Source of the DNA: Bordetella genomosp. 9
Lineage (GTDB): Bacteria > Pseudomonadota > Gammaproteobacteria > Burkholderiales > Burkholderiaceae_B
Reading direction: 5' to 3'
Assembly (NCBI RefSeq): GCF_002261425.1
Contig: NZ_NEVJ01000003.1
Coordinates: 1,426,001 to 1,490,000 of the forward strand
Length of the DNA stretch: 64,000 bases
Part shown: positions 34,264-42,764 of the stretch, piece by piece
How positions within the stretch are numbered: the stretch's first letter is position 1
Layout: every line of letters begins with the position of its first letter
The notes under the pieces: model-generated
Told to the model about the DNA's origin: nothing
The model's database searches: none
What the model saw: the letters and a program-made list of their open reading frames with translations, nothing else
Program-made: the position numbers and the translations under genes

Positions 34264-35478
34264 TCAAAGGGAACGGGCAGACGGCCCGGCCGCGAGCAGC
34301 ACGCCATCGGCCCGCGCGTGCGCGAGTTCGGCGATGGCGTTGTAGCCGACCATGCCCAGCGCGCGGAAAACCTCATCGCGCAGCAGCTTGGCGGCGTGCA
34401 GCACGCCAGCCTCGCCAGCGACGACGTTGGCGAAATTGAACGGCCGGCCGACGAAGACGAAGTCCGCGCCCAGAGCCAGCGCCTTGATGACATCCGTGCC
34501 GCGCCGGAAGCCGCCATCCACCATCACCGGGATGCGCGAGCCCGAGCTCTCCAGCGCGGCGATGACGGCCGGCAGCATGCGGACGGACGACGGACTGCCG
34601 TCCAGCTGGCGCCCGCCGTGGTTGGAGACGATGATCCCGTCGGCGCCGCGATCGCGGGCGATGCGGCAATCCTCGGGATGCAGCAGGCCCTTGACGATCA
34701 GCTTGCCGCGCCAGGATTCCCGTATCAGGGAAAAGCGCTCCCAGTCCATATGGTCCTTGGGCGCGTGGTCGCGTATCGCCGTCGCGGAAATGATCGGCGC
34801 GCCGCGGGTCGCGAAGGAATTCTCGAAATGCGGCATGCCGGTGCGCAGCAGCGTGCGCAGGAAGACCTTGGTCAGCCAGCCTGGGTGCGACAGCCCGTCC
34901 CAGGCCAGCGACAGGCTGGGCCGCAGCGGCGTGGTGAAGCCGGCGCGGACCTGGTTTTCCCGGCTGGCGCCGACGAAGGTGTCGAAGGTCAGGACCAGCG
35001 TCCGGTACCCGGCCGCCTTCACGCGCTCCAGCAGCGGCGTCGTACGCTCGATATCGCCGGGCAGATAGGCCTGGAACCAGGCATCCGGATTGGCGGCGAT
35101 GACGTCTTCCATGCGTATCGTCGACGTACCGCTGACGATCATGGGGATATGGAAGGCCTGCGCGGCGCGCGCCAGGGCGACGTCGCCGCGGTAGGCGGCC
35201 AGCGCCGACAGGCCCATGGGGCAGATGCCGAAAGGCGCCGACCACTGTTCGCCGTACAGATTGGTGGCCACGGATCGCCGGGACACGTCGCGCATCACGC
35301 GGGTCACCAGCAGATGCTCGTCGAACACCGCGCGGTTCTCCCGCAGGGTGTGCGTGTCTTCGGTGCCGCCGGCGACGTATTCGTAGACGGCGCGCGGCAG
35401 GCGGCGCCGAGCCTGCCGCTGAAAATCGTCGAGGGAAAAAACGCGCTCTAGTGCCCTGGGTCTGCTCTGCGATGCCAT
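34264..35478 (-). CDS. FMN-dependent alpha-hydroxyacid dehydrogenase (LldD/glycolate oxidase family)
   Basis: A 404-residue TIM-barrel flavoenzyme that oxidises an L-2-hydroxyacid to the 2-oxoacid. Motifs: substrate-side Tyr region YEYVAGGTEDTHTLREN, FMN site MGLSALAAYRGDVALARAA, and the active-site His/Arg loop IIVSNHGGRQLDG, followed by VMVDGGFRRGTDVIKALALGA. The substrate could be lactate, mandelate, glycolate or another hydroxyacid. It is upstream of the Bug receptor gene in a two-gene unit and divergent from a LysR gene. Confidence 0.92.
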   Translation of the reverse strand: MASQSRPRALERVFSLDDFQRQARRRLPRAVYEYVAGGTEDTHTLRENRAVFDEHLLVTRVMRDVSRRSVATNLYGEQWSAPFGICPMGLSALAAYRGDVALARAAQAFHIPMIVSGTSTIRMEDVIAANPDAWFQAYLPGDIERTTPLLERVKAAGYRTLVLTFDTFVGASRENQVRAGFTTPLRPSLSLAWDGLSHPGWLTKVFLRTLLRTGMPHFENSFATRGAPIISATAIRDHAPKDHMDWERFSLIRESWRGKLIVKGLLHPEDCRIARDRGADGIIVSNHGGRQLDGSPSSVRMLPAVIAALESSGSRIPVMVDGGFRRGTDVIKALALGADFVFVGRPFNFANVVAGEAGVLHAAKLLRDEVFRALGMVGYNAIAELAHARADGVLLAAGPSARSL

Positions 35479-35726
35479 CGATGTCTCGGCCCGGGACGAT
35501 CCGATGGCCGCGAGCGCCTCGCAACCGCTGCGTGGTGTCTCCGGCCAAAGGTTCGCGCGAGCGCCTTTTTTCTACTTATCTCAAGGCTGGCTAGTGTGCC
35601 GGCTTCGCCTGGAACGCGCATTCGGCCTCGCCAAACGGCTGTTAGGCGCAAATGAACGGGGGTGCCCGGAATGCTATGCTTGCGCCGCCGGGCAGCCCCC
35701 GCCGAGGCGCCAGGCCAACGACTTCC

Positions 35727-36683
35727 ATGGAACTCAGACAACTTCGATCCTTCGTCCGCGTGGTCGAGCTCAGCAGCATGGGACGGGCCGCACTGGAACT
35801 GGGAATCGCCACCTCCACGCTCAGCCAGCAGATCAGCCAGCTCGAAAGCGAACTGGCGACCAGGCTGTTGCAGCGCCGATCGACCGGGGTTTTCCCGACC
35901 GAAGCCGGACTGGATTTCTGGCACCAGGCGCAGGTGATCCTGCGGCAGGTCGACGCCGCGGCGGCGGTGGCCCGGCAAGGCAGGTTTTCCGGGCAGGTCA
36001 GCATAGGCATGGCCACCACCACGGCGGCGGTCCTGACGGTGCCGCTGCTGTCGGTCATGCGGGAACGCTATCCCGCCGTCCGCGTCCGGATCGTCGAGGG
36101 CCTGACCGCGCACCTGGCCGCCCTGCTCAATTCCCGCCAGCTGGATCTGGCGCTGCTTTTCGAAGCCTACGATCCCAAGCGCTGGAGCGTGACGCCGCTG
36201 GTCGATGAAACGCTCTTCGTGGTGGCCCGCAAGGACCTGGCCGGCCTGCCGCCCGCGCTGGCCACGGCCAAGAGCGTCCAGGTCGGGCAGATCGGCGACC
36301 TGCCCTTGATCATGCCCGGCAACAGCCACGCGCTGCGCGACCTGATGACGGCCAGCTTCAACGCGGTGAAACTCAGCCCCAACGTGGTGCTGGAGATCGA
36401 AGGCGCCCATAGCCTGATGCGCGCGGTGCGCGCGGGCCTGGGCGCGACGGTGCAACCCGGCGCCGTGTTGTCCATGCTGGCGCCGGATGGCAAGACCATG
36501 GCGGACGACAAGCTGCTGCGGGCAATACCGATCGAGGATCCGTCGATGCGCAGGCGCTGCCTGCTGGCCAGCTTTTCCGACGACGAGCTGTCGCCCTCCG
36601 CGCTGGCGACCCGGGTGACGCTGGTGCAGCTGGCAAGACAGCTGGTGCAGGACGGCGTCTGGCGCGGCGCGACCATGCTGTAG
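35727..36683 (+). CDS. LysR-family transcriptional regulator
   Basis: A 318-residue LysR protein from MELRQLRSFVRVVELSSMGRAALELG, the winged helix-turn-helix domain (residues 1-60, with the recognition segment STLSQQISQLESELATRLLQ), then a periplasmic-binding-like effector domain. A longer open frame upstream adds an unlikely N-terminal extension. It diverges from the hydroxyacid oxidase/Bug pair over about 248 bp, the classic layout for a regulator controlling its neighbour; it also precedes the Bug-led catabolic operon by 114 bp. Confidence 0.93.
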   Translation: MELRQLRSFVRVVELSSMGRAALELGIATSTLSQQISQLESELATRLLQRRSTGVFPTEAGLDFWHQAQVILRQVDAAAAVARQGRFSGQVSIGMATTTAAVLTVPLLSVMRERYPAVRVRIVEGLTAHLAALLNSRQLDLALLFEAYDPKRWSVTPLVDETLFVVARKDLAGLPPALATAKSVQVGQIGDLPLIMPGNSHALRDLMTASFNAVKLSPNVVLEIEGAHSLMRAVRAGLGATVQPGAVLSMLAPDGKTMADDKLLRAIPIEDPSMRRRCLLASFSDDELSPSALATRVTLVQLARQLVQDGVWRGATML

Positions 36684-36797
36684 GCGCCGCGGGCGCGCGG
36701 CCGCCTTGCATACCTGAATTGCCACCCCGGGCATAGCTTGCCGGGGCCCCGCCGCCTACGATGCCCTCCATCAAGATAAGAATGACAATGGAGGCAA

Positions 36798-37778
36798 ATG
36801 CGAACCGCATCTGCGCTGGCGCTGCTGGCCGCGATCGCCCTGTCCGCCGCCGGGCCGGCCGGCGCGGCAAGGGCGGCGGACGGCTATCCCGCCCACGCCA
36901 TTACGCTGGTCAATCCCTATGCCCCCGGCGGACCCGCCGACATCGTGGCGCGCAGCCTGGCGCGCGGCCTGGAAAAGCGCCTGGGCCAGCCCGTGGTGGT
37001 CGAAAACAAGCCGGGCGGCGGCGCGTCGATAGGTACCGGCTTCGTCGCCCGCGCCAGGCCCGATGGCTATACCCTGCTGCTGGGAACGTCCGCGGGCCAC
37101 GTGGTGACGCCGCTGATGCAGAAGACGCCTTATGACGGCGTACGCGACTTCGCCTTCGCGTCCGTGGTCGCCATCCAGCCCATCATGCTGGCCGTGAATC
37201 CCGCGCGCGGAATCAGGACCGTCGCCGACCTGATCGCGCGCGCCCAGGCCAACCCCGGCAAGCTGAGCTACGGCTCGGCGGGCGTGGGCGGGGCCACGCA
37301 CCTGGGCGGCGAGCTGTTCCAGCAGGCGGCGCACATCCAGCTGAACCACATCCCCTACCCCGGCGCATCGCCCGCCATCAATGACGCCGTCGGCGGGCAG
37401 CTGGACATGGTGTTCCTGAATCTTTCGGCCAGCCTGCCTTTCATCCGCCAGGGGCGCCTGCTGCCGCTGGCCTATGCCGCCGACCGGCGTTCGCCGCTGC
37501 TGCCTCAGGTGCCGACCCTGGACGAGGCCGGCGTGCACGGCGCGCAATCGGCCACCTGGTACAGCCTCGCCGCGCCGGCCGGCACGCCCCCGACCATCGT
37601 GCAGCGCCTGAGCGATGCCGTGCGCGGCGTGAACGAGGACGCCGATTACCGGCGGGTGATGGAAGAACAGGCGGTGGAGCTGATGGCGCTGACGCCCGGC
37701 CAGGCACAGGCCTATGTGGAAAAAGACCGCGCCGACATGCGGACGCTACTGGGCAGGCTGGACCTGCTGGCGAAATGA
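36798..37778 (+). CDS. Bug/TctC family periplasmic receptor
   Basis: A 326-residue receptor with a signal peptide ending near residue 26 (AGPAGAARA-ADG) and the signatures YPAHAITLVNPYAPGGPADIVAR and VVVENKPGGGASIGTGFVA. GGAGG lies 3 nt before the ATG (GGAGGCAAATG). It heads an apparent operon of flavin reductase, glutathione S-transferase, carboxymuconolactone-decarboxylase-like and lactonase-like genes with gaps of 41 bp or less, suggesting that it binds the substrate or signal of that pathway. Confidence 0.93.
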   Translation: MRTASALALLAAIALSAAGPAGAARAADGYPAHAITLVNPYAPGGPADIVARSLARGLEKRLGQPVVVENKPGGGASIGTGFVARARPDGYTLLLGTSAGHVVTPLMQKTPYDGVRDFAFASVVAIQPIMLAVNPARGIRTVADLIARAQANPGKLSYGSAGVGGATHLGGELFQQAAHIQLNHIPYPGASPAINDAVGGQLDMVFLNLSASLPFIRQGRLLPLAYAADRRSPLLPQVPTLDEAGVHGAQSATWYSLAAPAGTPPTIVQRLSDAVRGVNEDADYRRVMEEQAVELMALTPGQAQAYVEKDRADMRTLLGRLDLLAK

Positions 37779-37803
37779 ACGGGCGCGGCGGGCGGGAAAC
37801 GCG

Positions 37804-38448
37804 ATGAACTTCGACTTCAGCGAACTGGCGTCGGCCGATGCCTTCAAGCTGCTGTCCAGCGTGGTGGTGCCGCGGCCCATCGCCTGGGTGGTGACGCAAT
37901 CGGCCGGCGGCCGGATCAATGCCGCGCCGTTTTCCTTCTTCAATGTGGTCAGCAGCGATCCGCCCATCGTGGCGCTGGGCATAGGCCCGCGCGGCGGACA
38001 ATTGAAGGACACGTCGCGCAATATCCTGGCCACGCGCGAATTCGTCGTCAACGTCGCGTCGGCGGGTCTGGGGCCCCAGATGACCCACACCAGCCTGGAC
38101 TACGTGGCGGACGTCGATGAACTGGCGAAAGCGGGCCTGAGCACCGCGCCATCGCTGCGCATCAAGCCGCCCCGCATCGCGCAGAGCCCGGCCGCGCTGG
38201 AATGCCTGGTCTGGCAGATCCTCGAAGCCGCGCCGCAGCGGATTATCGTGTTGGCGCGCGTGGTCGCCATGTACCTGCGCGACGACGCCTTGCTGGACCC
38301 GGGCAAGTACTACGTGGATACGCCGGCGCTGCGGCTGCTCGGCCGCATGCACGGCGCCGGCTGGTATGCCCACACGGACCATCTTTTCCAGATGCCGGCG
38401 CCGGATGCCGCCGACGATCCGGCGGTGCGGCCGCAGCAGGGGCACTGA
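37804..38448 (+). CDS. Flavin reductase-like protein
   Basis: A 214-residue FMN-binding split-barrel protein of the flavin reductase-like family. Typical regions are SSVVVPRPIAWVVTQ, NAAPFSFFNVVSSDPPIVALGI and DTSRNILATREFVVNV. Members reduce FMN/FAD for a partner monooxygenase or act on their own; no monooxygenase is found in this operon, so its partner is missing or encoded elsewhere. The ATG at 37804 is 25 bp after the Bug stop. Confidence 0.88.
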   Translation: MNFDFSELASADAFKLLSSVVVPRPIAWVVTQSAGGRINAAPFSFFNVVSSDPPIVALGIGPRGGQLKDTSRNILATREFVVNVASAGLGPQMTHTSLDYVADVDELAKAGLSTAPSLRIKPPRIAQSPAALECLVWQILEAAPQRIIVLARVVAMYLRDDALLDPGKYYVDTPALRLLGRMHGAGWYAHTDHLFQMPAPDAADDPAVRPQQGH

Positions 38449-38489
38449 CACATGAGCCACCGCCAAAACGCTGTTGACAGGAGATCCGC

Positions 38490-39107
38490 ATGAAGCTGCA
38501 TTGGTCGCCACGTTCGCCTTTCGTGCGCAAGGTCATGATCGTGCTGTACGAGGCAGGCATCGAAGACCGCGTGCAGTGCGTCCGCACGCCCGTCGCGATG
38601 GACAAGCCGAATCTCGACCTGGTGCGCGACAACCCGCTCATCAAGTTGCCCACGCTGGTCCTGGACGACGGCACGTCGATCTACGATTCCCGCGTGATCT
38701 GCGCCTATCTGGACGAACTGGCGGGCGCCGGCCTGGTGCCGGCCGAACCGCGGGCGCGCCTGACGGCGGAGCGGCGCCAGGCGCTGGGCGACGGCCTGCT
38801 GGACGTGCTGCTGCTGTTCCGCCAGGAGCGCAACAAGCCGCCGTCGCGGCAGACGCCGGAATGGCTGGACGCGTTCGCCTTGAAACGAGACGCGGTGCTG
38901 AAGGCGCTGGAACGGGAAGCGCCGGCGCTGCGGGAAACACGCTTCGACCTGGGCCTGATCGCCATCGGCTGCGCCCTGTCCTATCTGGATTACCGCTACG
39001 CCGACCTGCCCTGGCGCGACGGCCATCCCGCGCTGGCGGCGTGGCATCGTGACTTCTGCGCGCGCCCGTCCGTGGCGCGTACGGCGCCCGACGACGCAGC
39101 GGCTTGA
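38490..39107 (+). CDS. Glutathione S-transferase family protein
   Basis: A 205-residue two-domain GST. The thioredoxin-like N-terminal domain starts MKLHWSPRSPFVRKVMIVLYEAG, with Ser at the catalytic-site position (SPRSPFVRK), and the glutathione site LPTLVLDDGTSIYDSRVICAYL is near residue 55. The C-terminal helical domain spans about 90-200. AGGAG 6 nt before the ATG supports the start. In this operon it might isomerise or cleave an aromatic intermediate, as GSTs do in maleylpyruvate or lignin pathways; that is speculation. Confidence 0.92.
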   Translation: MKLHWSPRSPFVRKVMIVLYEAGIEDRVQCVRTPVAMDKPNLDLVRDNPLIKLPTLVLDDGTSIYDSRVICAYLDELAGAGLVPAEPRARLTAERRQALGDGLLDVLLLFRQERNKPPSRQTPEWLDAFALKRDAVLKALEREAPALRETRFDLGLIAIGCALSYLDYRYADLPWRDGHPALAAWHRDFCARPSVARTAPDDAAA

Positions 39108-39132
39108 AACGGACGACAAGCAAGGACATCAC

Positions 39133-39756
39133 ATGAGTCGCATCCCCTTCCCGACCCCCGATACGATGACCGCGGCCCAGCGGCAGGTCTACGACCGCAT
39201 CGTTTCGGGCCCGCGCGGCCGCCTGGTCGGCCCGTTGCGCGCCGCCTTGCACAATCCCGACCTGGCGGACCGCTGGCAGGCGCTGGGCGCCCTGCTGCGC
39301 TTCGGCACCAGCCTGCCGCCGCGCGTCAGCGAACTGGCCATCGTGGCGACGGCACGGCGCTGGAACAGCCAGATCGAATGGCACATCCATGCCCAGGCGG
39401 CCGCCGATGCCGGCATTCCCGCCGCCGCGCTGGAGGCGATACGCGACGGGCGTACACCGGCCTTCGACACGCCGGCCGACGCGATCGTCTACGAATATGC
39501 CCGCCAGTTGCAGGAAACCGGACAGGTTGCGCCCGCGCTGTACGCGCAGGCGATCGAGCACTGGGGCGTGGCCGGCGTCGTGGAGCTGACCGCCGTCATC
39601 GGCTACTACACGATGGTATCGATGACCCTGAACGCCCATGAAATTCCCATGCCGGACGATGCGCCCGATCCGCTGCGGGTGCCGACGGAAGCCGGCCAGC
39701 CAGCGCTGACGCGGCTGCCGCGCTTACCGGAGCAAGCCGGCGGAGACGGCCGATGA
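39133..39756 (+). CDS. Carboxymuconolactone decarboxylase-like protein
   Basis: A 207-residue AhpD-fold protein of the CMD family. The conserved helix SELAIVATARRWNSQIEWHIHAQAAADAGIP has the Glu-Trp-x-x-His pattern of CMD. No CxxC is present, so it is not an AhpD-type peroxidase partner. Family members decarboxylate 4-carboxymuconolactone or act on related compounds. Its TGA overlaps the ATG of the lactonase-like gene (ATGA), so the two products are made together. Confidence 0.88.
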   Translation: MSRIPFPTPDTMTAAQRQVYDRIVSGPRGRLVGPLRAALHNPDLADRWQALGALLRFGTSLPPRVSELAIVATARRWNSQIEWHIHAQAAADAGIPAAALEAIRDGRTPAFDTPADAIVYEYARQLQETGQVAPALYAQAIEHWGVAGVVELTAVIGYYTMVSMTLNAHEIPMPDDAPDPLRVPTEAGQPALTRLPRLPEQAGGDGR

Positions 39757-40700
39757 GCAGGGCAACCCCGCCGCATACCGGCGATGCCCGCGGTGGATCC
39801 GGCCAGGCGCCGGCCTATGTCCCGGACACGACGGAAACGCCGCGCATGCCGGGGCGGCCGCGCCACGTGCTGATGCCTGGCGCCTGCGATGCGCACTGCC
39901 ATGTGTTCGGGCCGTACGACCGCTTCCCGCTGCAACAGCCATCGTCCTATGCGGCGCCGGACGCGCCGGCCGAGCGCTACCTGACCATGCTGGACACCCT
40001 GGGTGCGCAACGCGGCGTGCTGGTGCAGCCCGCGCCCTACGGCACCGAGCCGGCGGCCCTGCTGGATGCGCTGCGGCAAGGCGCGGGCCGCCTGCGCGGC
40101 GTGGCGGTGGCCGATCCGCGGGTCGGCGACGCACAATTGCGGGCGTGGTCGGAAGCCGGCGTGCGCGCGCTGCGTTTCGTCGAGGCGCGCGATCCGGCGG
40201 GACGACTGTTTCCCGGCAGCGTCGGCTTCGACCAGATCGCCGCGCTGGCGCCGCGCATGAAGCAGCACGGCCTGCACGCGCAATTATGGGCGCCGTGCGA
40301 CGTCTATGCGCGGCATCTGCCGGCGCTGGCGGGATTGGGACTGACGCTGGTCATCGACCATCTGGGCAGCCTGGTGCCGGCACGCGGTCCCCAGGATGCC
40401 GTGTTCCAATTGCTGCGCGGCCTGCTCGCCGATGGCGCCATCTGGATGAAGCTGACGCTGTGCCGCGTCGGCACGGCGCCGGATTATGCCGATGCCCGCT
40501 ATCTGCACGACGCCTACACCGCCGCCAATCCGGATCAAGTGCTGTGGGGCTCCGACTGGCCCTATGTGCGGATGGGCGACAAGGCGCCCGCGGCCGATGC
40601 CTTGCTGGACCTGGCCTGGGATTGGTTGGGCAGCGATGCGCTGCGCCGCAAGGTGTGGGTGGATAACCCGGCGCGGCTGTACGGGTTTGCCGCGGGTTAG
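39753..40700 (+). CDS. Amidohydrolase-2 / PDC-lactonase-like hydrolase
   Basis: A 315-residue TIM-barrel hydrolase. The first 40 residues are a variable tail, followed by the metal-site start GACDAHCHVFGP, the His in IDHLGS near residue 208 and the C-terminal WGSDWPYVRM. It resembles LigI (2-pyrone-4,6-dicarboxylate lactonase) and related decarboxylases/lactonases of the amidohydrolase-2 family. Together with the CMD-like gene it points to ring-cleavage lactone metabolism. It ends 28 bp before the convergent LysR gene. Confidence 0.88.
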   Translation: MSRATPPHTGDARGGSGQAPAYVPDTTETPRMPGRPRHVLMPGACDAHCHVFGPYDRFPLQQPSSYAAPDAPAERYLTMLDTLGAQRGVLVQPAPYGTEPAALLDALRQGAGRLRGVAVADPRVGDAQLRAWSEAGVRALRFVEARDPAGRLFPGSVGFDQIAALAPRMKQHGLHAQLWAPCDVYARHLPALAGLGLTLVIDHLGSLVPARGPQDAVFQLLRGLLADGAIWMKLTLCRVGTAPDYADARYLHDAYTAANPDQVLWGSDWPYVRMGDKAPAADALLDLAWDWLGSDALRRKVWVDNPARLYGFAAG

Positions 40701-40728
40701 CGCCTGGGGCGGCGCGGACGCGGCGGTT

Positions 40729-41691
40729 TTACTCGCTGACGTGCCAGACCCCTTCCCCGCCGATCTCGCGCGCCAGCACCTCGATCTGCGCGGCGACTTC
40801 CATGACTGTCCGGCCCGGCCCCTTGCTGCGCGAATATGCCATCGAAATGATGCGCCCCAGCGCCGGATCGCGCAGCGCGGCCACGCTCAGGCGGCCTTCG
40901 TGCACCTCCTGCCAGACGGCGTGCAGCGGCAGCACCGTATACATTTTTTCGTGCTCGACGATGGACTTCATCAAGGGCAGCGAATCGGCTTCGATCAGCG
41001 GCGCGATGGTGATCTTGCGGGCGCGCGCGAGTCCGTCCAGCGTATTGCGCAGCCCGTTGGGCGCGCCCGGCAGGATGAAGGGCAGCCCGTCCAGCGCATC
41101 GAAGGAGATATCCCCCGCGCGGGTCAGCGCGTCGCCCGCCGCGCCCACCAGATAGGACTCCACAAAGGCCAGCGGCGTCTCGCCGGGCGGGCACTTTTCA
41201 CCGTAGCGATACAGGATGGCGATATCCACCCGGCTGTCGGTCAGCCATTCCTCTATCTGGCCGCTCGATCCTTCGAAGATCCGCAGATGCACCTTGGGAT
41301 AATGTTCTCGCAGACGCGAAAACAGCCGCCGGATCAGCGGGTGGGCGGTGGACGGCAACAGCCCCAGGCGGACCTCGCCGGCCGGTTCGCGCGCCTGGCC
41401 GTTGACTTCCAGTTCCAGGCGTTCGGCGTCTTCGAGCAGTGTCCGCACCAGCGGGAACAGGCGTTCGCCGACTTCGGACAGGTGCACGCCGCGGCCGGTG
41501 CGGTTGAACAGCCGCGCGTTGCATTCGCGCTCCAGCGCGTTGATGCGGCGGCTGAGCACCGACTGGTCCTGGTCCAGATGCAGCGCGGCGCGCGTGATGC
41601 TGCCCAGTTCGGCGATGGCGACGAAGGCGCGCCATTTATGCAGGTCGGCGGTCAGGTCCAGGCTGGGTCCCGCGGCTTTGGGCGTAGGCAT
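40729..41691 (-). CDS. LysR-family transcriptional regulator
   Basis: A 320-residue LysR protein. The helix-turn-helix region is near residues 20-75 (LHKWRAFVAIAELGSITRAALHL, QSVLSRRINALERECNARLF), with an effector-binding domain thereafter. MPTPKAAG at 41691 is chosen; an open extension upstream is unsupported. Unusually it lies at the end of the run CaiB-ECH-CaiB-ACAD-Bug-LysR and on the same strand, 39 bp after the Bug gene, rather than divergent from its target. Confidence 0.92.
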   Translation of the reverse strand: MPTPKAAGPSLDLTADLHKWRAFVAIAELGSITRAALHLDQDQSVLSRRINALERECNARLFNRTGRGVHLSEVGERLFPLVRTLLEDAERLELEVNGQAREPAGEVRLGLLPSTAHPLIRRLFSRLREHYPKVHLRIFEGSSGQIEEWLTDSRVDIAILYRYGEKCPPGETPLAFVESYLVGAAGDALTRAGDISFDALDGLPFILPGAPNGLRNTLDGLARARKITIAPLIEADSLPLMKSIVEHEKMYTVLPLHAVWQEVHEGRLSVAALRDPALGRIISMAYSRSKGPGRTVMEVAAQIEVLAREIGGEGVWHVSE

Positions 41692-41730
41692 GGTGGCTGT
41701 CGGAAGGAATAGGCGCACACACTATACGGC

Positions 41731-42702
41731 CTATTGCAGCCCCAGCTTTCCGCGGCGTATCACCTCCCCCCATTTGCGCGATTCGGATTCCATCAGCTGC
41801 CGGTACGCGTCGGGGCTGGTGGCTTGCGGCACCGCGCCCTGCTCGATGATCCTGGCGCGCAGGGCCGGATCCCGCAGCGACTCTCCGATGGCCTGGGCCA
41901 TCCGGTCGACGATGGCGGCCGGCGTCCCCGTGGGCGCGATGACGCCATAGTTGGATTCGACCTCCACGCCGGCCAGCCCCACCTCCCTGGTGGTCGGCAC
42001 GTCCGGCAGGCCGACGAAGCGGTCGGCGCTGCCCACCGCCAGGGCGCGCACCTTGCCCGCCTTGATCAGGGCCAGCACGGCCGAGGCATCGGCGGGGAAC
42101 ATCTGCACTTCGTTGGAGAGCAGCGCGGTGACCGCCGGCGCCGCGCCTTTGTACGGGACGTGCATGATCTGTATGCCCGTCTGTTGCTTGAGCAGTTCGC
42201 CGGCCAGGTGCGGCGTGGTGAGATTGCCCGCCGAGCCGTAGTTGTACTTGCCGGGATCCTTGCGGGCGGCGGCGATGAAGGCCGGCAGGGTCGTTTCCGG
42301 GATGGACGGGTTGACGACGAAGACCACCGGGATGCGCGCGACCAGGGACACGTAGCGGATCGCGCCGACGTCATAAGGCACTTTCATGGCGTGCGGCAAG
42401 CCGGAGATGGCGCCCGGGACGCCGAAGCCGAAGGTGCTGCCGTCCGGCGTGGCCCGCACCGTGGCGTCCACGCCTATGGTTCCGGAAGCGCCAGCCTTGT
42501 TTTCCACGACCACGGGCTGCCCCAGCTTCTGTCCCAGCGTGGGCGCCAGCAGCCGGGCCAGGTTGTCGACGGAGCCGCCGGGCGGATACGGCACGATCAG
42601 GCGTATGGGCTGGCTGGGCCACGCATCGGCGGCGCCGGCCGCGAATGCGGGGACCGCGGCCAGGGACAGCAAGGCGGCCAGCAAGGCGCGGCGTTTCTTC
42701 AT
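41731..42702 (-). CDS. Bug/TctC family periplasmic receptor
   Basis: A 323-residue receptor. Signal peptide near residues 1-22 (LLAALLSLAAVPAFAAG), then WPSQPIRLIVPYPPGGSVDNLARLLAP and VVVENKAGASGTIG. It is the fifth gene of the CoA-transferase/ACAD operon (62 bp after the ACAD gene), so it is probably the uptake or sensing component for the acid degraded by that operon. No membrane permease is encoded with it. Confidence 0.93.
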   Translation of the reverse strand: MKKRRALLAALLSLAAVPAFAAGAADAWPSQPIRLIVPYPPGGSVDNLARLLAPTLGQKLGQPVVVENKAGASGTIGVDATVRATPDGSTFGFGVPGAISGLPHAMKVPYDVGAIRYVSLVARIPVVFVVNPSIPETTLPAFIAAARKDPGKYNYGSAGNLTTPHLAGELLKQQTGIQIMHVPYKGAAPAVTALLSNEVQMFPADASAVLALIKAGKVRALAVGSADRFVGLPDVPTTREVGLAGVEVESNYGVIAPTGTPAAIVDRMAQAIGESLRDPALRARIIEQGAVPQATSPDAYRQLMESESRKWGEVIRRGKLGLQ

Positions 42703-42764
42703 GGACTCGTCTCCTCGTGCCCTGCGGGCTTATGGTGCTTATGGTGCTTCCGGTGCCCGCGCTA

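Noticed and set aside
35479..35726. LysR binding site in the gap between the hydroxyacid oxidase and LysR genes
   Set aside because: Several T-N11-A matches are expected by chance and none has good dyad symmetry.
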